Positions 28,413-35,003 of a stretch of DNA of 64,000 nucleotides are shown in pieces. Where the stretch lies: NCBI RefSeq assembly GCF_030658505.1, contig NZ_JAUTXR010000178.1:1-64000 (forward strand). Direction: 5' to 3'. Position numbers and translations under genes: made by a program. The notes beneath the pieces are model-generated. The model worked only from the letters and a program-made list of their open reading frames with translations, searched no databases and was not told where the DNA came from. Origin of the DNA: Stenotrophomonas raiganjensis (SeqCode). Its GTDB lineage: Bacteria; Pseudomonadota; Gammaproteobacteria; Xanthomonadales; Xanthomonadaceae. How positions within the stretch are numbered: position 1 is the stretch's first letter; each line of letters begins with the position of its first letter.

Positions 28413-28857
28413 CTGCATTCTCCATCTGTGGGGGTATCGATGCGGCCTGTGGCCACCAACCAGCCACGCTACTCCTTCGCCCGTGATGACCTGGCAGGCA
28501 TCGCGTGCACGAACGATCGTTCCGCCGATGGAACCTCAACCGAAGTTGATGTATGGAATTGCGTACGGATATGCATGCAAACGCCGCCGTATGCTCAATG
28601 GCCGATTCAACTTGGCCGTATTCGCCAATGGTTTTGACCATCTCGAAATCAAATGCGGCTGAATCAGGGTGACAATGGGAAACGTTTCCAGTTTCTTCGA
28701 CACACTCATTCCAATCTGGCGTTTTCCCAGCCATCCGGCCTGCCACCGCGACCGCATCACAGCGGGCCTGCACCGGCAACAACCGGATCTGCGCCTGCAA
28801 TGCAGAGCACATCGGCGAGGTACTGCCAGCGTCCACCTCCTGCGCACGTGCCGAGCA
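28413..28857. promoter_or_regulatory. Long divergent control region between SDR and AraC genes
   Basis: No credible gene here. Two perfect 12-base palindromes stand out: GAACGATCGTTC at 28511-28522 and GGAAACGTTTCC at 28678-28689. The stretch 28530-28720 is richer in A/T than its surroundings. Either palindrome could be an operator, the second resembling LacI-family half-sites, but no LacI regulator is near. Confidence 0.45.
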
Positions 28858-29811
28858 ATGTCCCGATACTTCACTTTTGCCGATTACCGCCGTTTCGGCC
28901 ACCGTCATGGCTTTGATTACCGCGCCGACCCGGAACACCTGCGCGACGACCAGTGGGCTGGGCACGGCGAGGTCAACGAACAATTCCTGCGCGGTGGCAT
29001 GAGTCTGATCGCATCGGACGTGCACAATCGCTTCCCCTACGTTGCCACCGCTCAACAGAGCCCCGGGCTGGCCATCCGGGTAATGCTGCAGGGCCAGGTC
29101 GATGTCCACATTCCGCGGCGCGGCGGCTTCACCCTGCGTGCCGGTACCGCGATGACCGCGCACCACCGCGAGCAGGTGGAGATGACAGGCACGCATCCCG
29201 GCGAAACGCGCATGCGCGGTGTCAGCGTGATGGTGCCGGCGGAGATCGACCCGGACCTGTTCCAGCTGCCGCAGCTGCACACGGCACTCAACACCCAGCT
29301 GGAGTGCCGCCACTGGGCCATTCCACACACGCTGCTGCCCGTGTTGGGCCAACTGTTCGACAGCCCCTGGCAGGACGGCATCGACGCGCTGTGGCGCGAA
29401 GGCGTGGCCCTGCAGCTGCTGGCCGTCGGCCTGCAGGCCGAGGATCTGCAGACCGATCACGTGCGCACGCTGCGGGCGGGCCAGCGCGAGCGCCTGGAGC
29501 GTGTCCGGGCCTACCTGCATGATGACCCCAGCCATGCCCACAGCCTGGTCGAGCTGGCGCGGCTGGCCTGCATGAGCCCCAGCTCCCTGCGCCGCCATTT
29601 CGCCCAGCAGTATGGAAGCTCGGTGTTCGACTACCTGCACGAACAGCGTATGCGTCATGCCGAACAGGGCCTGCGCGAGGACGGCTGGACGGTCGAGCAG
29701 GCAGCCGCGGCCAGTGGCTACCGCCACCCCAGCAACTTCGCCGCCGCATTCCGCAAGCGCTTCGGCCTGGTCCCCAGCCGCTGGCGCACGGGCCCCTCGA
29801 AGGTCGGCTGA
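28858..29811 (+). CDS. AraC-family regulator, PchR-like
   Basis: A 317-residue regulator. The N-terminal ligand part (about 1-200) resembles PchR-type siderophore regulators in layout, with FTLRAGTAMTAHHREQVEM in a cupin-like core. The C-terminal double helix-turn-helix is clear: LVELARLACMSPSSLRRHFA and AAAASGYRHPSNFAAAFRKR followed by FGLVPSRWR. It probably controls the divergent SDR gene and itself; no siderophore genes adjoin it. ATG 28858 begins MSRYFTFADYRRFG; upstream in-frame codons look non-coding. Confidence 0.85.
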   Translation: MSRYFTFADYRRFGHRHGFDYRADPEHLRDDQWAGHGEVNEQFLRGGMSLIASDVHNRFPYVATAQQSPGLAIRVMLQGQVDVHIPRRGGFTLRAGTAMTAHHREQVEMTGTHPGETRMRGVSVMVPAEIDPDLFQLPQLHTALNTQLECRHWAIPHTLLPVLGQLFDSPWQDGIDALWREGVALQLLAVGLQAEDLQTDHVRTLRAGQRERLERVRAYLHDDPSHAHSLVELARLACMSPSSLRRHFAQQYGSSVFDYLHEQRMRHAEQGLREDGWTVEQAAAASGYRHPSNFAAAFRKRFGLVPSRWRTGPSKVG

Positions 29812-29829
29812 AGGCCCGGGCCCTGGCGG

Positions 29830-29849
29830 GTGTCGACCTTGGTCGACAC
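29830..29849. repeat. Palindrome GTGTCGACC/GGTCGACAC
   Basis: A 9-base-pair stem with a 2-base centre, directly after the AraC gene. A sister of the same design (GGTGCCGACC...GGTCGGCACC) follows the cyclase gene at 43266. Likely a dispersed repeat that can serve as a terminator. Confidence 0.6.
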
Positions 29850-29868
29850 GCTCTTGAGCCATCGCCGA

Positions 29869-29924
29869 TGCCGGCCAGCGGCCGGCACTACCGCCGCTCC
29901 TGCCGGGCCATGCCCGGCGTTACC
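29869..29924. repeat. Two SMAG units in tandem
   Basis: TGCCGGCCAGCGGCCGGCA followed by CTAC (inverse GTAG head) at 29869-29891, then a second unit GCCGGGCCATGCCCGGC with GTTAC at 29902-29924. They lie between convergent genes. Confidence 0.8.
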
Positions 29925-29933
29925 CCGTGGGCT

Positions 29934-31844
29934 TCAATACACCGGCAGATCGATGTAGCTGGCCTGCGCCGCGCTGTGCCAGACACGCTGCGTGGCCTTC
30001 TGGTAATCGCCTGGCTTGGCCAGGTAGATGTTCGGCACGTAGGTCTGCGGGTTGCGGTCGTACAGCGGGAACAGGCTGGACTGCACCTGCACCATCACCC
30101 GGTGGCCCTTCTGGAAGGTGTGGTTGGCGTTGGGCAGGTCGAAGCGGTACGGCAGCACCTGGTTCGCCGCCAGTGGCTTCGGATCGCTGAAGCTCTCGCG
30201 GTAGCGGCCACGGAAGATCGCCAGCGACACCGGCAGCTCGTAGCCCCCCATCTCCGGCGTCGACGCTTCCTGGTCCGGATACACGTCGATCAGCTTCACC
30301 ACCCAGTCGCTGTCGGTGCCACTGGTCGAGGCCTGCAGGTGCACCACCGGCGCGCCGCCGATGCGCAGCGGCGCGGTCAGCGGTTCGGTGATGAAGGTCA
30401 GCACGTCCGGGCGACCATCGACAAAGCGCTGGTCCTTGACCAGCCAGGTGGTCCACATATCGCGGTCACCGAAGCGGACCGGACGCGGCACGAACGGCAC
30501 CGGCTTGGCCGGGTCGGACACGTACTCCTCGAAGTCGCCCTCGCCCGCCGCCGGCGCCTGGAATGCCAGCTTGCCGCCGGCCCGCAGGTACAACGGCTTG
30601 CTGCTGGCAGCACAGCCCTTGTCGCAGCTGCGCGGCCAACCCTTCAGGCGATCCCAGTGGTTTTCGCCGGTGTTGTAGACCAGCACCGGCGGCGTGTCGG
30701 CCTTCGGCGCGCCATCCACCAGGTACTGGTCGAAGAACGGCTTGAGCACATCACGGCGGAACTGCAGCGCGGTATCGCCGTCGAACTTCAGCGCGCCCAG
30801 CTCACTGCCGCTGTAGTTCACCTGGCTGTGCCGCCACGGGCCCATCACCAGGTAATTGCGGTTGTTGCCACTGTCGCGCCCTTCCATGGCCTGGTAGGCG
30901 TGGTTGGCACCCCACATGTCCTCCTGGTCCCACAGGCCCTGCAGCCACATGGTCGGCACCTTCAACGGCGTTTTCGCCATCACCGCGTCCAGCGCCTGGC
31001 CCTGCCAGAAGCCGTCATAGGCCGGGTGCTCGACCAGCTTCTTCCACCAGGTCAGCTGGTCCACGCCGGTGAAGCGCGCATAGTCGCCAGCCGAACCGAT
31101 CCGCAGGAACGTGCTGTAGTCGTCGTAGCCGAGGCTGGGCAGCGGCGTGCCCTTGCCGCGCTTCTCGGTCTGCATCGCGAAATAGTTGAAGTTGACCTGG
31201 CGGAACGCTCCGTAGTTGAGCCAGTCGTCACCCATCCAGCCATCGACCATCGGGCTCTGCGGTGCTGCCACCCTCAACGCCGGATGCGGATCGGTCAACG
31301 CCATCACCACGGTGAAACCTTCATAGGACGAGCCCAGCATGCCGACCTTGCCGTTGCTCTCCGGTACGTTCTTCACCAGCCAGTCGATGGTGTCCCAGGC
31401 GTCGGTGGAGTGATCCACCCTGGTGTTGTTCAACGGCCCGCGCAGCGGCCGGGTCATCACGTAATCGCCTTCGGAGCCGTACTTGCCACGAATGTCCTGG
31501 AATACGCGGATATAGCCGCCATCAACGAACACCTCGTCACCCTGCGGCAGCAGATCGCGCATGCGCGGCGAATCACTGCGGCTGGCGCGACCGGCAGCGT
31601 CGTAGGGGGTGCGGGTCAGCAGGATCGGTGCGCTGCGGGCGCCCTTCGGTACCACGATCACCGTGTACAGTTTGGTGCCATCACGCATCGGCACCATCAC
31701 CACGCGCTTGTCGTAGTCGCGGCCGACATCCGGCGCAACGAAGGGCTTGCCGCTGATGTCCGGGGTCATCGGCGGGGTATCGGCGGCCAGCACGGTGCTG
31801 GACAGGCAAAGGGCAATGGCTACAGCGACGGCACGCACACGCAT
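29934..31844 (-). CDS. Exported CocE/NonD-family hydrolase (alpha-amino-acid ester hydrolase type)
   Basis: A 636-residue alpha/beta-hydrolase with a signal peptide (VAVAIALCLSSTVLAA). The nucleophile motif GSSYEG has its catalytic Ser at about residue 173, the form found in alpha-amino-acid ester hydrolases and glutaryl-7-ACA-type acylases of xanthomonads. A C-terminal jelly-roll domain of the X-Pro dipeptidyl-peptidase type follows (RFGDRDMWTTWLV onward). It would act in the periplasm on amino-acid esters or beta-lactam side chains; the natural substrate is unknown. ATG 31844 was chosen for the signal peptide; codons further upstream run into a SMAG repeat. Confidence 0.9.
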   Translation of the reverse strand: MRVRAVAVAIALCLSSTVLAADTPPMTPDISGKPFVAPDVGRDYDKRVVMVPMRDGTKLYTVIVVPKGARSAPILLTRTPYDAAGRASRSDSPRMRDLLPQGDEVFVDGGYIRVFQDIRGKYGSEGDYVMTRPLRGPLNNTRVDHSTDAWDTIDWLVKNVPESNGKVGMLGSSYEGFTVVMALTDPHPALRVAAPQSPMVDGWMGDDWLNYGAFRQVNFNYFAMQTEKRGKGTPLPSLGYDDYSTFLRIGSAGDYARFTGVDQLTWWKKLVEHPAYDGFWQGQALDAVMAKTPLKVPTMWLQGLWDQEDMWGANHAYQAMEGRDSGNNRNYLVMGPWRHSQVNYSGSELGALKFDGDTALQFRRDVLKPFFDQYLVDGAPKADTPPVLVYNTGENHWDRLKGWPRSCDKGCAASSKPLYLRAGGKLAFQAPAAGEGDFEEYVSDPAKPVPFVPRPVRFGDRDMWTTWLVKDQRFVDGRPDVLTFITEPLTAPLRIGGAPVVHLQASTSGTDSDWVVKLIDVYPDQEASTPEMGGYELPVSLAIFRGRYRESFSDPKPLAANQVLPYRFDLPNANHTFQKGHRVMVQVQSSLFPLYDRNPQTYVPNIYLAKPGDYQKATQRVWHSAAQASYIDLPVY

Positions 31845-31986
31845 GGACAACCCCTCCCGGCAGGAAAGCCTCAAGCCTACTCCTGCCTTGAGCCGTGAGG
31901 TGTGGGCGGGCTTTGCATTCTGCGGCGGATGCAGGCAGGACTGATGGCACATGTGCAGGCCGACGGGCATGCATCGATCTGGCCGA

Positions 31987-32063
31987 TGTAGAGCCGGGCC
32001 CACGCTCGGCTGGGGCCACCGCAACCTCCCCGAAGAGCAGCCGAGCGTGGGCTCGGCTCTACA
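31987..32063. repeat. SMAG repeat dimer
   Basis: Left arm TGTAGAGCCGGGCCCACGC and inverted right arm ending GGGCTCGGCTCTACA, about 25 bases apart. It fills the gap between the NTF2-like gene's 3' end and the hydrolase promoter region (about 31845-31986, which holds no gene). Confidence 0.85.
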
Positions 32064-32066
32064 ACA

Positions 32067-32453
32067 TCAGGCAGCCGTCACCTCATGCAGCGCCAGCCAA
32101 CGCCAACGGCCGTCTTCCTGCCGCAGCACGGCCAGCGCTTCACGCCAGGCCATCACGCCTCCAGCAACGCCCTGCCCCTCACGGTAGCGCAGCATCGCCA
32201 ACGGTGCCGGCACCGCAATGAACTGCAGGGCATCGATTTCGATACACAAGCCTGGGCGGGCACCATGGCCATCAGCGAACAGGGCGGCCAGGGTTTCACG
32301 GTCCAGGCGCTGCCCGGCAATTCCGACCATGCTGAAGTCGGTGCAGAAATGATCCATCAGCGCATCCAGCGTGCTGGCGGGCGCTTCCGCGCGGAACCAG
32401 GCTTGCAGCTTGGCAATCAGATCATGGAACTCGTTCTCTGCGGTCATCGTCAT
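32067..32453 (-). CDS. Small NTF2/SnoaL-like protein
   Basis: A 128-residue protein with the alpha-plus-beta pattern of the NTF2-like superfamily: an N-terminal helix (FHDLIAKLQAWFRAEA), LDALMDHFCTDFSMVGIAGQ, and final strands with aromatic residues (RWRWLALHEVTAA). Many such proteins bind or turn over small molecules. Its ATG overlaps the stop of the MFS gene (ATGA), so the two are coupled; it may help handle the exported compound. A start two codons later is possible. Confidence 0.7.
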   Translation of the reverse strand: MTMTAENEFHDLIAKLQAWFRAEAPASTLDALMDHFCTDFSMVGIAGQRLDRETLAALFADGHGARPGLCIEIDALQFIAVPAPLAMLRYREGQGVAGGVMAWREALAVLRQEDGRWRWLALHEVTAA

Positions 32454-33844
32454 TGCGTTGTCTCGGGTTGGGAAAGAGAGATCGCCTGCGGACGGCGCAG
32501 CAGCGCCATCGGCAGCAGGGTCAGTACGGCGGCCACGCCCAGCGCCACGCCGGTGGCCCGGCCCGGCAGCCATTGCATGGCCAAGGCCAGCAGCAGCGCG
32601 ATGGCGGCGGTGCCCAGGCAGAAACTGAGCTGGCGGTTGAGGTTCCAGAGTGCACTGGCATCGCCCAGCGCTTCTGCTTCGACGCCATGAAAGGCCAGCG
32701 TCTGCGCGGTGCTGCTGCACAGGCTGCCGCCGGCGCCCATCAGCGCGAACAACAATCCGGCCAGCACGAAGGCCGGCTGCGGCAGCAGCGCCATCGACAA
32801 CAGGCCGCCGGCCTGCAGGAGCATGCCGACGCGCAGTACCGTGGCCGGGCCGAAGCAAGCCAGCAGGCGCTTGCTGGCCGTGATCGCAATGGCCGAGGCC
32901 AGCGCCCAGGGCAGCATCAGCGCGCCGATGCGTGCGGCGCTGTAGCCGGCCTGGTGCAGCTGCAGGGTGCTGACCAGCTGGCTGCCGATGAACACACCGG
33001 GCACTGCCAGATAGACCAGCATCGCCAAGCGCAGGCCCCGATGGGACAGCAACGACCAGCGCAGCAGGGGCTGCGCCTGCTGCCGCGCATGGCGCAGGTG
33101 GACCGCCGCCAACAGCATTGCGATCAACAGCAATACAGCACCGGCAGCCCGATGCCCAGGTTCACCCAGCCAGGTCAGCGCCAGCAGCAGCGCACCGAGC
33201 GCCAGCATCGCGGTGGACAGCGCATAGGCCTGCAGGCGTGGCGCACTACGCGCGTCATCGGCCGGCATCCACGCCAGCACCAGCCCGATCGCCACCACCG
33301 CCAAGGGCAGGCTGGCCCAGAGCACGCCGCGCCAGGACAACCACTGCACCAGCAGCCCGCCCAACGCTGGCGCCAGTGCCGGCACCAGCAGCGCCACCAG
33401 CAGGATGCGCCGGGTCAGCGCACCACGCTGCTCGGGCGTGCACTGGCGGTAGGCCGCCGCCTGCGCCACTGGAATCAGCAGGCCGCCGGCCAGCCCCTGC
33501 AGCAGGCGCCAGCCCAGCAGCCAGCCGATACCCGGTGCAGCGCCGGCCAGCACAGCGGCAACCGCGAACAACAGCAACGCCACCAGCAGCAGGCGACGCT
33601 CGCCACAGCGCGCGGCCAGCCAGGGCGCCAGCGGAATCACCACGCTCAGGCCCAGCATGTAGGCGGTGCCCACCCAGGCCAGGGTGCTGATGTCGGCGTG
33701 CAGTTCCGTCGCCAATGCCGGATAGGCCACCGTGGCGATGAACATGTTGACCAGATCCAGGGCGAACACCAGCAGGAAGATCGCCTCATGGCGCAGGCGG
33801 GGGGACGGCATGGGGAGGCGTTCCAGCGGGGAAGCGGCCAGCAT
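32450..33844 (-). CDS. MFS drug-type exporter
   Basis: A 464-residue major-facilitator protein with about 14 hydrophobic segments, consistent with the DHA2-type exporters. Visible family features: FALDLVNMFIATVAYPAL in segment 1, the motif-A-like loop PWLAARCGERRLLL, and the antiporter-type stretch LVPALAPALGGLLVQWLSWR. ATG 33844 is preceded by GGAG; ATG 33811 is an alternative. It is divergent from a LysR gene with a perfect operator-like repeat between, so it is probably induced by that regulator's ligand. Substrate unknown. Confidence 0.88.
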   Translation of the reverse strand: MLAASPLERLPMPSPRLRHEAIFLLVFALDLVNMFIATVAYPALATELHADISTLAWVGTAYMLGLSVVIPLAPWLAARCGERRLLLVALLLFAVAAVLAGAAPGIGWLLGWRLLQGLAGGLLIPVAQAAAYRQCTPEQRGALTRRILLVALLVPALAPALGGLLVQWLSWRGVLWASLPLAVVAIGLVLAWMPADDARSAPRLQAYALSTAMLALGALLLALTWLGEPGHRAAGAVLLLIAMLLAAVHLRHARQQAQPLLRWSLLSHRGLRLAMLVYLAVPGVFIGSQLVSTLQLHQAGYSAARIGALMLPWALASAIAITASKRLLACFGPATVLRVGMLLQAGGLLSMALLPQPAFVLAGLLFALMGAGGSLCSSTAQTLAFHGVEAEALGDASALWNLNRQLSFCLGTAAIALLLALAMQWLPGRATGVALGVAAVLTLLPMALLRRPQAISLSQPETTQ

Positions 33845-33888
33845 GCCGTCCGGACTCCGTTGGAAAAACACGACGGCAGCTGCAACAC

Positions 33889-33907
33889 TGTCAAACCTGT
33901 TTTGACA
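33889..33907. promoter_or_regulatory. LysR-type operator between MFS and LysR genes
   Basis: TGTCAAACCTGTTTTGACA is a perfect 7-base inverted repeat with a 5-base centre, ending 10 bases before the LysR start codon. Its size and T..A ends fit the LysR T-N11-A pattern. Its place in a 73-base divergent gap makes it the obvious binding site of the LysR protein encoded next to it. Confidence 0.75.
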
Positions 33908-33917
33908 ATGGATCGCC

Positions 33918-34823
33918 ATGGTCAGCCTTGATCGATTCGACATCTTCCGCGCCGTGGTCGAGGCCGGCAGCCTGACTGCCGCCGCCGATCGCCTGGGCCT
34001 GAGCCGCGCGGTGGTCAGTTTCAACCTGAAGCGGCTGGAGCAGGAGCTGGGTGTGACCCTGCTGCTGCGCAGTACCCGTCACCTGTCCCTGACCGACGCC
34101 GGCGAGCAGTTCCTGCAGCATTGCGTGCAGGCACTGGATGCGGCACAGGCGGCGATCGATGCGGCGCGCCGCGACCAGCACCAGCTGCAGGGCATGCTGC
34201 GCCTGACCACCACGCCGGAGTACGCACAGCTGCGCCTGATCCCGGCGCTGGAGGCGTTCCGTGCCCGGCATCCGGCCCTGCAGCTGCACCTGTCGACCTC
34301 ACCGGCACCGGCCGATCTGATTCCCGAACGCTTCGACCTGGCGATCCGCCTCGGGCGCCTGCCGGATTCAGGCCTGCACGCAAGTGAACTGGAGCGCCAT
34401 CCACTGTGCGCGGTGGCCGCCCCGTCCCTGCTGGCGCGCCTGCCTTCTGCGGATGACGCCGATGATCCGGTACAGCTGGGCACCCTGCCCCGCCTGGGCT
34501 ATCCGCGCCTGAACGATGTGCCGGTGGTCGCGCCCGATGGCAGCGACGCACTGTTTGCCACCAATCCGGGCAACGCAGTGGTGCGCGTGGATGGCGCCAG
34601 CAGCCTGCGTGCCTTCGCTGTGGCCGGTGCCGGGGTCACCGTGCTGCCGCGCTGGCTGATCGAGGATGACCTGGCGCAGGGGCGCCTGCGGCAGGTGCTG
34701 CGCCAGCATCGTTTTCCGCAGCAGAGCGTCTACGCGGTCTACCCGCACAGCACGCAGCCCTCGCCGAAGGTGCGGCAGCTGATTGATTTCCTGCGCGGGT
34801 GGTTCACCGGCACGCCCGGGTGA
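33918..34823 (+). CDS. LysR-family regulator of the divergent MFS gene
   Basis: A 301-residue LysR regulator. The N-terminal winged helix-turn-helix reads FRAVVEAGSLTAAADRLGLS followed by RAVVSFNLKRLEQELGV. The effector domain begins near residue 90 (LRLTTTPEYAQLRLIPALEA) with the usual RLGRLPDSGLHASEL pattern of this subfamily. It is divergent from the exporter gene at 32450, the common arrangement in which a LysR protein controls its neighbour. Confidence 0.92.
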   Translation: MVSLDRFDIFRAVVEAGSLTAAADRLGLSRAVVSFNLKRLEQELGVTLLLRSTRHLSLTDAGEQFLQHCVQALDAAQAAIDAARRDQHQLQGMLRLTTTPEYAQLRLIPALEAFRARHPALQLHLSTSPAPADLIPERFDLAIRLGRLPDSGLHASELERHPLCAVAAPSLLARLPSADDADDPVQLGTLPRLGYPRLNDVPVVAPDGSDALFATNPGNAVVRVDGASSLRAFAVAGAGVTVLPRWLIEDDLAQGRLRQVLRQHRFPQQSVYAVYPHSTQPSPKVRQLIDFLRGWFTGTPG

Positions 34824-34850
34824 TGACGGCGTCCGCCGGGCGCAGCCTTC

Positions 34851-34946
34851 TGTAGAGCGGAGCCCGCGCTCGGCTCCGCTCTACAACAGCCGAGCATGGG
34901 CTCGGCTCTACAGTAGATATCGGGTAGCGCCGGGCCGTGCCCGGCG
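34851..34946. repeat. SMAG repeat cluster (three units)
   Basis: A hairpin unit TGTAGAGCGGAGC...GCTCCGCTCTACA (34851-34886), an inverted unit ending GGCTCGGCTCTACA (to about 34913), and a GGTAGCGCCGGGCCGTGCCC unit (34922-34946). Located between two convergent genes. Confidence 0.8.
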
Positions 34947-34969
34947 AGCGCAGCGGCAATCTACAAACG

Positions 34970-34995
34970 GACACGGCCCCTTCCGGGGCCGTGTC
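34970..34995 (-). terminator. Strong hairpin terminator after the GH3 gene
   Basis: GACACGGCCCC paired with GGGGCCGTGTC around a TTCC loop gives an 11-base-pair stem, eight bases after the glucosidase stop. The minus-strand continuation CGTTTG has only a short T-run. Confidence 0.7.
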
Positions 34996-35003
34996 TTCAG
35001 GCA

